Positions 1-9,084 of a stretch of 64,000 nucleotides of DNA are shown here, piece by piece; position 1 is the stretch's first letter; every line of letters begins with the position of its first letter. The stretch is from an uncultured Lachnospiraceae bacterium. GTDB lineage: Bacteria > Bacillota > Clostridia > Lachnospirales > Lachnospiraceae. The position numbers were made by a program, and so were the translations under genes. Location: positions 62,001 through 126,000 of the forward strand of contig URMK01000006.1 of NCBI GenBank assembly GCA_900548905.1, read 5' to 3'. A model generated the notes under the pieces. The model was not told where the DNA came from and made no database searches. It saw only the letters and a program-made list of their open reading frames with translations.

Positions 1-1674
1 GCCGAGCTGATTCCAGTTCGCTACAAATGCATCGAATTTACTCAGGTCTCCTTCCAGAATGATGTTTGTATAATCCTGCAGCTGCTGTTTTTTCAGCGTA
101 GGAAGCATTTCGGCCATAGCTTCTGTAGGAGCCGCATAATAAGCGTCATTCACCACATTTCCGGGTGTCCAGTAATTGTCGTAGATAACGCCCAGCGCAC
201 CATGCGGTCCGTACATTTTCAGCTGATGCCAGTTATTATCTTTATGATCCCCCTCAAGGCTTTTACATGCCATTTCATAATAGCCTCTTTCCTCATCATT
301 TAAGGTATCAGGCTCCGCTTCGCCGTTGATAACCGCCGTTACCTTCTGTGCTGCGGTGAAGTTCTTCATAGGAGGTTCAATGGCAAGAACCGGATACTGG
401 TAGGTGCCGAACCCTTCCGGCGTAATATTATAAACCTCCGGCTCCGCCGTTTCCCCATAGCCCTTTTCCAGCTGTAAATTCAACATGCGGATAACAGCTT
501 CGGGATGTTCGCAATCCGCACTGATAACATAAAAATCAATCGTGCTTGCGGAAAGCTGTGCCTTTGCAGGTGTGGTGCCGTCTAAGGAAGGAATCGCCAC
601 AGGAACCCATTCAAAGGTGGGATTCTTTATTTTAGCATCGTTGATCCAGGCCATATTCCAGAAGTCGCCGAACATCATACCGCTGCGCCCTGCGCTGACA
701 TCCTCATTCACTTTATTGGCATCCTTAACACCGAATTCCGGATCAATCTGCCCTGCTTCATACATTTCATGAAGTGCCTGCATCGCATCCTTAACCTCGG
801 GCTGGATACCGCCCCAAACTACTTCATCCCCTTTATCCACCCAAATGCCGGGATACGCATTGTAAGCATTAAAAAAGCCGGTCAGGTCCGCATAGCCGCT
901 CCCATACAGATCCTTATATACAGCCAGGCCATAGGTATCATCCACCCCATTGCCATCGGGATCCTGTGTTGTAAACGCTTCTGCTATCTTTCTCATATCT
1001 TCCACTGTCTCCGGCAGCTCCAGCCCCAGATTGTCCAGCCAGTCGGTACGTACCCAAAGGACTTTTGCCGTCATGAGGGGAGAGCCAATCTTGGGGATTG
1101 CATACAGCCTTCCGTCAAAGGTTGCCGCCTGCATGGCCACACCCCCGTCGGAATTCAATACTTCTTTTGTTAACGGAGCGAGATTCGCTTCCGCCACATC
1201 CGTCACGTCCATAATCTGCCCGTTGTCATACATCATCTTCAGCTGGGAAGCATTGACCTGCATCACATCCGGGATATCATCGGATGTAATTGCGATATTT
1301 ACCTTCTGCGCATACTGCTCCGTGTTGGTGGACCATACCCAGTTCACCTTAATGTTAAGCGCTTCTTCGTAATAGCGGGTCCAGACGTTATCTTCCAGGG
1401 AATCCCCTTCCGGAAACTGCATGCCCGCCCCCAGGTTCTTCACTGAGCTGATCTCCACCGGCTCATCGTAACGCGCAGACAAATCCCCTTCCGCCGCCTG
1501 TTTTGTGCCGCTTTCCGTACTGTTTCCCGCACTGCTCTCTGTGCCGGCTTCCGTACTCTTTTCCTGTGTGGCAACGTCGCTGTTCCCAGCAGACTGCGAT
1601 CCGCATCCGCTGACTGCTGCTGCCGTCATCACCAATGCCGTTGTCAATGCTACCAGTTTTACCATTCTTTTCAC
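1..1674 (-). CDS. extracellular sugar-binding lipoprotein (ABC importer), 3' end outside window
   Basis: Binds an oligosaccharide outside the membrane for an ABC importer; the permeases are not visible and may lie beyond the left edge. The start is a GTG with a GGAGGG ribosome site 6 bases upstream. The N-terminus is a lipoprotein signal (KR, hydrophobic stretch, AVSGC; lipidated Cys24) followed by a Ser/Thr/Glu/Gly-rich linker. At least 558 codons are present and the stop is outside the window. The large size and mature region (DSLEDNVWTRYYEEALNIKV, D-P-D-G-N-G-V-D-D) fit the LipO/YtcQ-like binding proteins that pair with YesMN systems. The response regulator and sensor kinase immediately upstream probably control it. 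The substrate cannot be read from sequence; complex glycans are an inference from the neighbourhood. Confidence 0.9.
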   Translation of the reverse strand, partial: MKRMVKLVALTTALVMTAAAVSGCGSQSAGNSDVATQEKSTEAGTESSAGNSTESGTKQAAEGDLSARYDEPVEISSVKNLGAGMQFPEGDSLEDNVWTRYYEEALNIKVNWVWSTNTEQYAQKVNIAITSDDIPDVMQVNASQLKMMYDNGQIMDVTDVAEANLAPLTKEVLNSDGGVAMQAATFDGRLYAIPKIGSPLMTAKVLWVRTDWLDNLGLELPETVEDMRKIAEAFTTQDPDGNGVDDTYGLAVYKDLYGSGYADLTGFFNAYNAYPGIWVDKGDEVVWGGIQPEVKDAMQALHEMYEAGQIDPEFGVKDANKVNEDVSAGRSGMMFGDFWNMAWINDAKIKNPTFEWVPVAIPSLDGTTPAKAQLSASTIDFYVISADCEHPEAVIRMLNLQLEKGYGETAEPEVYNITPEGFGTYQYPVLAIEPPMKNFTAAQKVTAVINGEAEPDTLNDEERGYYEMACKSLEGDHKDNNWHQLKMYGPHGALGVIYDNYWTPGNVVNDAYYAAPTEAMAEMLPTLKKQQLQDYTNIILEGDLSKFDAFVANWNQLG

Positions 1675-1708
1675 GCCAATCCCTCCGTTTATCTATTTTA
1701 TATATATA

Positions 1709-1714
1709 ATTATA
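1709..1714 (-). promoter_or_regulatory. possible activator-dependent -10 box of the binding-protein gene
   Basis: On the minus strand TATAAT sits about 35 bases before the GTG start of the sugar-binding lipoprotein, in a very A/T-rich stretch (about 1690-1800). No good -35 is seen at 17 +/- 1 bases, which suits activation by the AraC-type regulator encoded upstream. This is an eye match only. Confidence 0.35.
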
Positions 1715-1803
1715 AAATTTGATATATTATTTGTATATATTTCATTTTTTATCTTTCTTGTTCTTTTTTTACTTTGTTTGTTATGTGGTTTTTATAAAAC
1801 AAA

Positions 1804-1838
1804 AAAACGTATGGGATAGCATATTTCCCATACGTTTT
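1804..1838 (-). terminator. Rho-independent terminator after the YesN-type regulator
   Basis: The 13-bp arms AAAACGTATGGGA and TCCCATACGTTTT enclose a 9-base loop and run into a T tract on the minus strand. It lies directly after the response-regulator stop and separates that gene from the binding-protein gene. It is close to symmetrical, so it could also work on the plus strand. Confidence 0.85.
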
Positions 1839-1841
1839 TTT

Positions 1842-3137
1842 CTATTGCATCGTTCCTTCTCCGTCCCTGTATTCCCGCGGTGTCATTTTCATGGCTTTCT
1901 TAAATACCTTCGAAAAATTAGCTGCCGTTTCATAGCCTACCATCTGGGCAATTTCACTGATCCGGAAGGATGTGGTCTTCAGCAGCCTGCAGGCGGTTTC
2001 CATCCGGATCCGCAGGATAACCTCGGTCATATTCCTGCCGGTAAGCTCCTTAAACCGGCGCGATAAATAAGAAGGGTTAAGGTGCAGCTTTTCCGATAGT
2101 GTGCACAACGACAGATCGCCGTCTATATGCTCCGTCATATAAGCCATCAGCCGGTTGACAAAGGACTTCTCCAGTTCCGCCTCATTCTGCCCGCCCGCGG
2201 CGCCTCCGTTTTCCTCAAAATATGCAATACCCGCCATGGCGATTTGGGAATCCGCACTGAGCCGGTTCGCAGCGATATGTTTCAGTTCCTCAAACGGCTG
2301 GGTAATATGCTCCCAGTCGAGCTGCTTTTCCTGAAAAACAAAGGAAACGGAAACTCCAAGCACCTGTCGCACCGTACGCTGGAGCCCTTCCGCCATTCCT
2401 TTCACCACCGCCTGCGCATGCCGCAGGTTGTCGGTTTCTACCGGCTGCAAAACCCACATGAGCACATGCTTATCCATCCAGGCAGCTTCGCTTTTTACGG
2501 CATACGCTATTTTTTCCTGCATAGCCAAATCAATGGCCAGAGCCGCTTCTTCCGTAAGCTCCTGGGCACTGCGTCCGGCCAGAAGCATAATGGGTTTGTT
2601 TAAATCAAGATCGATTTCCACCTTTTCATATATGCTGTCCCCGTGATTCACACGCTTGCTCTGGTCAAAAAGCAGCGTCTGGACCATATTTCGGCGGAGC
2701 ATGGCCTTATACAGGCGGGTTTCCTCCCTGGTCTTTAACAGGGTGTCCTGTAATCCCACATCCCGCTCAATGGAACGGATACATTCTCCTATGGCCTCCA
2801 GAAGGATCTCATCCCCTTCACTTTTTAGAATATAATGGGTTACCCTCTGCCGGATCGCCTGCTGCGCATAATGAAAGTCATCGTACCCCGTCTGGAAAAT
2901 CACATGGCACAGAGGCCATTTCTGACGGATGTTCTGCGCCAGCTCGATCCCCGTTGTCCCCGGCATGCAGATATCCGATATCACTATATCAAACTGGAAT
3001 GCATTCAGCAGCTGCAATGCCTCTGTCCCGGAATACGCCTTATACACATCCAGCTCAAACCGAGACGTTTCCTCCAGCATACCGGCAAGACTGTCCGTAA
3101 TCATTTCTTCGTCGTCCACCACTAACACCCTGTACAT
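1842..3137 (-). CDS. AraC-family response regulator (YesN type)
   Basis: DNA-binding half of a two-component system. Residues 1-120 are a receiver domain: acidic pair in VVDDEE, phosphoacceptor Asp55 in ISDICMPG, and Lys105 in the YILKS segment. A middle region of about 200 residues has no named fold that I recognise, as is normal for YesN. Residues ~325-425 hold the double helix-turn-helix of AraC proteins, ending PREYRD. The ATG has a GGGGGAAAAT ribosome site. It starts 10 bases after the sensor-kinase stop, so the two are one transcript. By family knowledge it should activate the adjacent sugar transport gene when the sensor signals. The 431-residue length is usual for the family. Confidence 0.93.
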   Translation of the reverse strand: MYRVLVVDDEEMITDSLAGMLEETSRFELDVYKAYSGTEALQLLNAFQFDIVISDICMPGTTGIELAQNIRQKWPLCHVIFQTGYDDFHYAQQAIRQRVTHYILKSEGDEILLEAIGECIRSIERDVGLQDTLLKTREETRLYKAMLRRNMVQTLLFDQSKRVNHGDSIYEKVEIDLDLNKPIMLLAGRSAQELTEEAALAIDLAMQEKIAYAVKSEAAWMDKHVLMWVLQPVETDNLRHAQAVVKGMAEGLQRTVRQVLGVSVSFVFQEKQLDWEHITQPFEELKHIAANRLSADSQIAMAGIAYFEENGGAAGGQNEAELEKSFVNRLMAYMTEHIDGDLSLCTLSEKLHLNPSYLSRRFKELTGRNMTEVILRIRMETACRLLKTTSFRISEIAQMVGYETAANFSKVFKKAMKMTPREYRDGEGTMQ

Positions 3138-3147
3138 ATTTTCCCCC

Positions 3148-4866
3148 TTATTCTCTGCTTTCTGCAGGCAAAATCAGGCTGCAGACAGTTCCTTTCCCTT
3201 CTTCCGCACAGATTTCTATCCCAAACGCTTCTCCGAATTTGATCTTCAGCCTCCGGTCGATATTACAGATACCATCCTCTATCATCCCCTCCGTCTGCCG
3301 GAAGCTCGCCTGTAAAGCTTCCAGCTGCGTAGGTGTCATCCCCGCACCATTGTCCTGCACATGAATATAGAGTTTCCCTTCCCTCTCTTCATACCACACC
3401 CGCAGGATTCCTCCCTTTTCCACATTATTCAAACCGTGCTCAAAAACATTTTCCAATAAGGGATGCAGAATCAGCCGGGGAACCGTTATTTTTTCGTACA
3501 CTGCAGGCAATTCCTCGAATTCCACCGAAAGCCGCCTCTTAAAACGCATTGCCTGGATCTGGGCATAACGCCTCGCGTGCTCCACTTCATTTTTTAATTC
3601 CGTATCGCTCATGGCGCTCTTTGTTATGTAACGGTAATATTCCGATAAATAAGAAGAAAATTCCACAATACTTTCGCAGTCCTCATCCTTCGCCATCCGA
3701 TAAAGCGTAAAAAAACTGTTATAGAGGAAATGGGGATTGATCTGCGACTGCAGATGCCTCAGCTGTGCCTGCTGCGTCAGCAGTTTTTGTTTATAGTTAA
3801 TTTCCATCTGGTTTTGCAGAGATTCCGCCATCCGGTTAAAGGCAATATATACATATCCAAACTCATCCTCCCGCTTCTCCGTGATACGGACTCCCAAGTT
3901 CCCTTTTTCCATCCGTTCGATGGTTTTTACCAGAATCTTGATGGGGTGGCTGATGACGACATGAAGAGAATAAATATAACCCGCCATCATAATCATTACC
4001 ATCATCAGACAGACAAAGAAAATATTACGATAGATTTCCAGATTCCTGTATACCGTTTTGTTGGAAACATAAGCGAATAAATCCATATCCAAAAAAGAAG
4101 AATTTATTTTAAACACGGTATATTCCTGACGATCACTTTCGTCCGTCACCTGCTGCAGCCACTGTCCCTTCGTACCGTTGACTCCTTTAAGGTCAATATC
4201 CCTGCCTACGCCCAGCTCGTACTCCCCTCCGCAATCCACCAGCTTTATCCCGCTGTCCGGATATTCACTCAGAAAATGAAGTTCTTTTTTCAGTTCCGCT
4301 TCCGACAGCCGTATCACCAGCGTAAACATCCGGGCGGTGTCCATATTTACAATATTATTGGGATAACTTACTCCCAGATATATGGCTCCCTGGTCATAAA
4401 AAAGAGGGGACAGCATAGATTTTTCCTGCATATATATAAATTCCTGCCCGCTGTCCCCCACAAGTTCCACTCCCTCCACCGAAGATATTTTGCGGCCCAT
4501 CCCCGGGATATAAACAAATACTTCCTCAATAAAAGTGGAACTTTCATGAAGAATCTTCAAACGGTTCTGCATTTCAAGAAGCTTATTTACCTGTTCGCTT
4601 TTCGACAAGATAGGGAATGCACTGATCGTATAAAATAGAATATCATCGTTAAGGCACTCATACTGCAGCTTTTGGATTCTCCGGATTTCCTCCTCCAGGG
4701 TATTCGTCAGATAGGAAGTCTTGGAATACAGTGACTGGGATATTTCATCCGTCAGCATGTTATACCCGGCTTTGAAGATCCCGAAATACAACAGACACAT
4801 AAGCACCAGTACAACGAAAAAGACCCTGATTACCCTGTAAAAAAATGACTTCTTTACCAATTTCAA
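3148..4866 (-). CDS. sensor histidine kinase (YesM type)
   Basis: Membrane sensor that phosphorylates the AraC-type regulator downstream. It has an N-terminal membrane helix, an extracytoplasmic sensing region of about 230 residues, a second helix (FFVCLMMVMIMMAGYIY), a HAMP linker, the His-kinase motif LQSQINPHFLYNS with the phospho-His, and a HATPase domain (NVFEHGL; DNGAGM). The frame stays open to an ATG at 4932, but that ATG lies inside a perfect terminator hairpin (4913-4938). I therefore prefer the TTG at 4866, preceded by a GGGGGGAGAG-type site; the GTG at 4893 is a second option. Start position uncertain, function secure. Confidence 0.9.
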   Translation of the reverse strand: MKLVKKSFFYRVIRVFFVVLVLMCLLYFGIFKAGYNMLTDEISQSLYSKTSYLTNTLEEEIRRIQKLQYECLNDDILFYTISAFPILSKSEQVNKLLEMQNRLKILHESSTFIEEVFVYIPGMGRKISSVEGVELVGDSGQEFIYMQEKSMLSPLFYDQGAIYLGVSYPNNIVNMDTARMFTLVIRLSEAELKKELHFLSEYPDSGIKLVDCGGEYELGVGRDIDLKGVNGTKGQWLQQVTDESDRQEYTVFKINSSFLDMDLFAYVSNKTVYRNLEIYRNIFFVCLMMVMIMMAGYIYSLHVVISHPIKILVKTIERMEKGNLGVRITEKREDEFGYVYIAFNRMAESLQNQMEINYKQKLLTQQAQLRHLQSQINPHFLYNSFFTLYRMAKDEDCESIVEFSSYLSEYYRYITKSAMSDTELKNEVEHARRYAQIQAMRFKRRLSVEFEELPAVYEKITVPRLILHPLLENVFEHGLNNVEKGGILRVWYEEREGKLYIHVQDNGAGMTPTQLEALQASFRQTEGMIEDGICNIDRRLKIKFGEAFGIEICAEEGKGTVCSLILPAESRE

Positions 4867-4912
4867 AACAGAAATGGCTCTCCCCCCTTTCACAACCCCT
4901 CTTCCAAATGTT

Positions 4913-4938
4913 AAAAAAGCCGCCATAAACATGGCGGC
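4913..4938 (-). terminator. perfect terminator hairpin upstream of the sensor kinase, possibly an attenuator
   Basis: On the minus strand the 8-bp arms GCCGCCAT and ATGGCGGC close a 4-base loop and are followed by six Ts. It sits 119 bases after the acetyltransferase stop and about 50 bases before the preferred sensor-kinase start. It either ends the upstream transcript or attenuates the two-component operon. The hairpin is certain, the role open. Confidence 0.8.
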
Positions 4939-4997
4939 CGACTTTCGTCCTTTCCAACAGGCTTTCCTGGTGATTCCCGAATCCTCTGCCTGCTACC

Positions 4998-5006
4998 AGT
5001 ATAACA
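4998..5006 (-). promoter_or_regulatory. possible extended -10 promoter for the YesM/YesN operon
   Basis: The minus strand reads TGTTATACT, a TG-n-TATACT extended -10 element; the -35 region (TATCCA) is poor. Transcription from it would begin near 4991 and cross the hairpin at 4913-4938 before reaching the kinase gene. Eye match only. Confidence 0.4.
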
Positions 5007-5056
5007 GAACTCCCTCCTTCTGGATAGGTGGTGCTTTTACATTTGTCCTGCTACGG

Positions 5057-5725
5057 TTATCGTTTGTTACCGGTCACGGAGTGAACAGTTATTACCGTTT
5101 CATCCGCCTCCTGTGTCCGCGGGCTTCTCCCGGGCCCGGTCTCCCATTCCTCCTTTAAAAGCCGGTATTCCACCCGATCCCGCAGCTGTCCGTGCATCCA
5201 CACTTTCTTTTTCATATCCGCTTCTTTGATCATACCGCTTTTAATCATTACCATCTCGGATCCTTTATTTTCACGGTCGCATCCCGTCGTTACCCGGCAG
5301 ACCCCGTCCTCCTCGAATGCAAACCGCAGTACCTCACGGAAGGCTTCCGTCATATATCCTTTTCCCCAGAATTTTTTTCTGCTGAAATAGCCCGCATGAA
5401 CCAGCTTTCCCACAGGGGTTTCTTCCAGAACCGTATAGCCGGTTTCCCCTATTAACTCTCCCGTCTCCCGCTCCTCCATACGCAGGAAATATTCCTTCCT
5501 GGGCTGTGTGCCCACCGCCCCCACGGAGGTTATCAGATCCTGACGGGATTCCTCCAGGCTGTGTGTCATAATATAGGGAAGGTAATACATTACTTCCGGA
5601 TCGGAAAGCAGGGCATGGTGACTTTCCAAATCCTCAGGGCAGTGTTCCCGCAGGATCATCCGGGCCGTCTCAAGACGTATGGGAGCATTCTCCCTTTTCT
5701 TTTTCTCTGTTATGTTTTCTTTCAT
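5057..5725 (-). CDS. GNAT-family N-acetyltransferase (RimJ/RimL-like)
   Basis: Predicted cytoplasmic acetyl-CoA-dependent acetyltransferase of 222 residues. The opening IRLETARMILREHCPEDLE is the usual start of RimJ/RimL-type GNAT proteins, and the middle (YFSRKKFWGKGYMTEAFREV) holds the Q/R-x-x-G-x-G/A acetyl-CoA loop, here as R-K-K-F-W-G-K-G-Y. The substrate is unknown; ribosomal-protein N-termini or small molecules are both possible. The charged C-terminal tail (RSPRTQEADE) is not part of the fold. It begins 3 bases after the stop of the XRE-methyltransferase gene, so the two form an operon, and may be translationally coupled. Ribosome site GGGAGA upstream of the ATG. Confidence 0.88.
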   Translation of the reverse strand: MKENITEKKKRENAPIRLETARMILREHCPEDLESHHALLSDPEVMYYLPYIMTHSLEESRQDLITSVGAVGTQPRKEYFLRMEERETGELIGETGYTVLEETPVGKLVHAGYFSRKKFWGKGYMTEAFREVLRFAFEEDGVCRVTTGCDRENKGSEMVMIKSGMIKEADMKKKVWMHGQLRDRVEYRLLKEEWETGPGRSPRTQEADETVITVHSVTGNKR

Positions 5726-5728
5726 TTT

Positions 5729-6565
5729 TTATTCTCCCTTTCCATCCCGTATTTTCCTGGCAAATACGGTATCCATACAATGCTTGTGGGGGATGCCGCT
5801 GCTGCTGCAGTCAAATATGACTTCCCCGCAGTCCTCGATCCTCCAATCCCTGTAGTAGGTGAACAATTCACCCGACACCCAGTTTTCGGAATTCAGATCC
5901 GAATCCGGCGGCTCCGGGATAAACGGCTTATCCACAAATACATTCACCGCATGCATTCCCCCAGGTGCCGTATGGGAGAGGTAATTTCCCATTATTTCCT
6001 CCCGCAGGCCGGGCAGGATATGATGGAATACCCCGGAACTGTAAATAATATCATACTCCTCATCCAGACGGAAATCCCGCAGATCCGCCCGGAAAAAAGT
6101 AATATCCGCCTGATGGATGTCCGCCAGCCTCCTTGCTTTTTCTATCCCGGACTCCGTCACATCAAATGCCGTAACCTGATAACCGTTCCTGGCGAAAAAT
6201 ACAGCATCCTTCCCTTCCCCGCAGCCCACCTCCAGAAGCCGCAGGGGCCTCGTGGGATAATACCTGTTAAGGACCTCCAGGCACATCTTATTGGGCATGG
6301 TTCCCCAATAATAGTCTTCGGTATTATACCGATCCTCATAAGGCGTCACTTTTTTCTTTTTAGGGATATATCCCATCAATGTATCAATATCTGTTTCCAG
6401 TAATCCGGCCAGAGCCGGAAGCAGAGTAATATCGGGAAGTGACTGGGCATTTTCCCATTTAGATACCGCCTGAGACGAAATACTCAGCTTCTTCGCAAGC
6501 TCTTCCTGGGTATAGCCTTTTGATTTACGGAATCTGGTTATGTTATCGGATAATCTTATTTCCAT
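5729..6565 (-). CDS. XRE helix-turn-helix fused to a class I SAM-dependent methyltransferase
   Basis: Two domains in 278 residues. Residues ~1-70 are an XRE/Cro-type HTH (RKSKGYTQEELAKKLSISSQ, VSKWENAQSLPDI). The rest is a class I methyltransferase: motif I LLEVGCGEGKDAVFFARNG, a second-strand acid in VTAFDVTESG, then YDIIYSSGVFHHI. The frame extends 20 codons further up, but the ATG at 6565 has a GGAG site 6 bases upstream and opens directly into the HTH, so I use it. The fusion suggests a small-molecule methyltransferase that also binds DNA, perhaps controlling its own operon. The target is unknown. It is co-transcribed with the acetyltransferase downstream, so the pair could modify or detoxify a compound. 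Confidence 0.87.
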   Translation of the reverse strand: MEIRLSDNITRFRKSKGYTQEELAKKLSISSQAVSKWENAQSLPDITLLPALAGLLETDIDTLMGYIPKKKKVTPYEDRYNTEDYYWGTMPNKMCLEVLNRYYPTRPLRLLEVGCGEGKDAVFFARNGYQVTAFDVTESGIEKARRLADIHQADITFFRADLRDFRLDEEYDIIYSSGVFHHILPGLREEIMGNYLSHTAPGGMHAVNVFVDKPFIPEPPDSDLNSENWVSGELFTYYRDWRIEDCGEVIFDCSSSGIPHKHCMDTVFARKIRDGKGE

Positions 6566-6701
6566 TGTTTGCTCCAATCTGTACGCTTTGCCGGCATTTA
6601 TTACATTGACACATCCCGTCGTCACATGGAACGTGCCTGTTTCCCTTACCGCTTCATTGTATCACTTCCCAGTTCCGGCGAAAATAACGGGACAATAGAA
6701 A

Positions 6702-6726
6702 AACCGGCAGAATCCAACTGCCGGTT
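6702..6726 (-). terminator. Rho-independent terminator after the aldo/keto reductase
   Basis: The 9-bp arms AACCGGCAG and CTGCCGGTT enclose a 7-base loop. On the minus strand the stem runs into a T-rich tail. It lies just after the reductase stop. Confidence 0.85.
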
Positions 6727-6736
6727 GTAATAATTC

Positions 6737-7711
6737 CTACCAATGATAGGACTGCATTCTTTTTAGTGTCACCAGATTGTGCATCATTTCTTCCGGAATA
6801 TCCTGATCAATACTCACAAGCGCCTGCTTCAGCTGTTCCTCACTGCTAAAACCGGCTATAGGTATGGAAGGGAAGGCCGCCTGTTTCACATAGCTGTACA
6901 GAAAATCCGTCACCTGATAGCCTTCACTCACATACAGCTTAAGCTGCCGCAATATGGCCTCATTCGCTTCTGCGTGATACCGCTCCTTCTGTTGGGGAGA
7001 AACCGGTTTTCCGGCCATCCTTTTAGAAAAATAACCGCCTGCCATACACATATAAGCCATAAAACTCAGGCCGGTATCTTTCTCATACTGATAATACGCA
7101 TCATCCAGGATGGTCAGCTGCGGTTCCACCAGCGTCTCCGGAACCACATCAGCCAGGACAAACATCATCTGGTTACAGGCAAATCCCCGCAGTCCGTGCT
7201 CTCTGGCATAGGCATCCGCCTCCTTCAGACGGTCCAGGCTCCAATTGGAACAGCCGTAATAACGCAGACTGCCCTTTTTCACCTCTTCCTCCAGCGCCTC
7301 CAGCAGCTCTCCCACCGGCACCTGCGGATTATCCCTGTGCAGAAAATACAAATCGATATAATCCGTCTGCAGCTGTACCAGGCTCTCCGTCACATCCTGG
7401 CGGAGATTCTCCGGATCCACCCGCGGACAGAGCATATTGTCGATAGGAGGATGACAGCCCTTGCTGGATACAATCACCTTATCCCGCTTTCCTTTCAGCC
7501 ATCCCCCAATGACCTTTTCACTGCAGCCTCTTTCATCACAGGCCCAATCACCGTAAACGTGTGCGGTATCAATAAAATTTCCCCCGCCTTCCATAAAGAT
7601 ATCCATCTGCCGGAAAGCTTCCTCCCGGCTCTTTTTTGTGCCGAAATCTGCAGTACCCAGACATAACTGCGAAACCTGCAGATCCGTGTTGGTCAGATTG
7701 ACTCTGTCCAT
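6737..7711 (-). CDS. aldo/keto reductase
   Basis: NADPH-dependent oxidoreductase of 324 residues with a predicted TIM-barrel fold. The family signatures are visible: N-terminal LTNTDLQVSQLCLGTADFG, the Asp-Tyr part of the tetrad in NFIDTAHVYGDW, Lys in VIVSSKG, His in IDLYFLHRDNP, and the cofactor-binding ending SIPIAGFSSEEQL. The frame extends 35 codons upstream, but the ATG at 7711 begins the family's usual first strand, so I use it. It resembles the YdhF/Tas-like and sugar-dehydrogenase groups; the substrate cannot be told. It ends in its own terminator and appears to be a single-gene unit. Confidence 0.9.
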   Translation of the reverse strand: MDRVNLTNTDLQVSQLCLGTADFGTKKSREEAFRQMDIFMEGGGNFIDTAHVYGDWACDERGCSEKVIGGWLKGKRDKVIVSSKGCHPPIDNMLCPRVDPENLRQDVTESLVQLQTDYIDLYFLHRDNPQVPVGELLEALEEEVKKGSLRYYGCSNWSLDRLKEADAYAREHGLRGFACNQMMFVLADVVPETLVEPQLTILDDAYYQYEKDTGLSFMAYMCMAGGYFSKRMAGKPVSPQQKERYHAEANEAILRQLKLYVSEGYQVTDFLYSYVKQAAFPSIPIAGFSSEEQLKQALVSIDQDIPEEMMHNLVTLKRMQSYHW

Positions 7712-7983
7712 TGCTAACCCCGCCTTTCCCTTTTCTGTCGGTATATTATAATATAAGGATATAAAATAACTGTTCAGCAGATCTGCGCACTTGCCGCACA
7801 GACGACAGGGAAACATATCGCAAAAACAGAGGAATCTGTCACCAAAGGCGATTTTGCACGGATATTTTCCTGTCCCTGTGAAAATACCAAACAGCTATGA
7901 TATAACATTCTATCATTGTATGAAGAAAAGAGGAAGGGGTAGAACACTTTTCTCCGGGATAAACAGCGTATATCCGTAACTTA

Positions 7984-8910
7984 TCAGATACCTGTATGAT
8001 CCATGAACTGGCGGACAGACTCTGCTTTGGCTGCTTCCTTTATCCATTTCTTCAGTACCGGTAAATCGGACTCGGAAAGGATTCTCTGGCGCAGTTCAGG
8101 GGGGATCTGCCCCAGTTCCTCCAGAAGTTCCAGTACGGCTTCGGCTTTTCCCGCTTCTTTTCCCACCTGGAATTCATCGGCACGGATCTTTTTCATTTCC
8201 TCTTCTTCGTTATATTCAAAGATTGACATCGCAATCACCTCCGCCCTCTGCGCGGACAAAAAGTCTGCCAGTATATCATTCCGGACGCATTCCGTCACCG
8301 CCCGGTCCACGGCCTCCGCAATTTCCATATCCTCCGCGTATTTCCGGATGCATTCCACAAACAGACAGTATTCCGTCAGTGTCCTGCACTTTTGCATCAA
8401 CTCCCGGTTATTTCCCAAATTGATATTAAGCATCGTTACCTTTACTTCCAGTTCCGGAGAGCAAACCTTCTTTTCAAACGCATCGGACAGCTTCAATACC
8501 TGGCTTTCCGGCTGCAGATCCGTTCCGTTGTAAAACACCACGAACCGGGGCACGGGAATTTTCTGCAACTTGCTTGAATACAGGGTTCTTCCCCTTGCAT
8601 ACTTCTCCAGCTGTCTGGCAATGTACAGGAGATCCCGCAGCGGCATATTCGGATTGAAGGTGGACTGATGCTCATATAAGTTCATTTCTGAATCAAACAA
8701 GAACGAGACATCATTTTTAACGCCCATATAGATTGCGTTTTCCAGTGTACAGATTTCCATCGCACTGGTGTCCTCATAAGCGGTTCCATTCAGTGCATTA
8801 TATAATTCCAGTAGTTTTTCCCTGTCTTTATACAACATACGGAACACCGTATCCTTGTGGTTTCTCACCACGTGTAGTTCTTTTGCTTCCCTGGAATTCT
8901 TTGCTTCCAT
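7984..8910 (-). CDS. Rpn-family recombination-promoting nuclease / PD-(D/E)XK protein
   Basis: 308-residue protein of the Rpn/YhgA-like family, named for the E. coli Rpn proteins that nick DNA and promote RecA-independent recombination. The N-terminal nuclease region shows KDTVFRMLYKDREKLLELYN, then an Asp in GVKNDVSFLF and the E-x-Q pair in LYEHQSTFNPN, the usual D...E-x-Q form of the fold. The C-terminal part is helical and charged, with a leucine-rich end. These genes are numerous and variable in clostridia and are often called putative transposases, though they carry no DDE domain. The ATG has a GGAGCAG site. A transposon-like palindrome lies 240 bases upstream; a link is speculative. Confidence 0.88.
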   Translation of the reverse strand: MEAKNSREAKELHVVRNHKDTVFRMLYKDREKLLELYNALNGTAYEDTSAMEICTLENAIYMGVKNDVSFLFDSEMNLYEHQSTFNPNMPLRDLLYIARQLEKYARGRTLYSSKLQKIPVPRFVVFYNGTDLQPESQVLKLSDAFEKKVCSPELEVKVTMLNINLGNNRELMQKCRTLTEYCLFVECIRKYAEDMEIAEAVDRAVTECVRNDILADFLSAQRAEVIAMSIFEYNEEEEMKKIRADEFQVGKEAGKAEAVLELLEELGQIPPELRQRILSESDLPVLKKWIKEAAKAESVRQFMDHTGI

Positions 8911-9084
8911 AGACTGCTCCTTTCTGCAATTGTGAGCAGGAAGCTGTCTGAAAGAATATTCCGTATTCCGCTTCTGTCCAGCAACTCCTGCCTGTGTAAA
9001 TGAGTGGTAAGCATAGAGTTTCTGAATAGAAATAGAAATTAAGATGGCCTGGGCCCGGATTCATAGAAAAATATGCTTGTTTTT

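Noticed and set aside
4867..4932. N-terminal extension of the first sensor kinase to the ATG at 4932
   Set aside because: That ATG is part of a perfect terminator stem and has no good ribosome site; the extension lacks family similarity.
4940..4998. Known riboswitch in the first YesM leader
   Set aside because: Small stems are present, but I could match no consensus of the common riboswitch classes from memory.
7984..8910. Rpn gene as the transposase of palindrome A
   Set aside because: It lacks a DDE domain and lies outside the element; adjacency alone is weak evidence.
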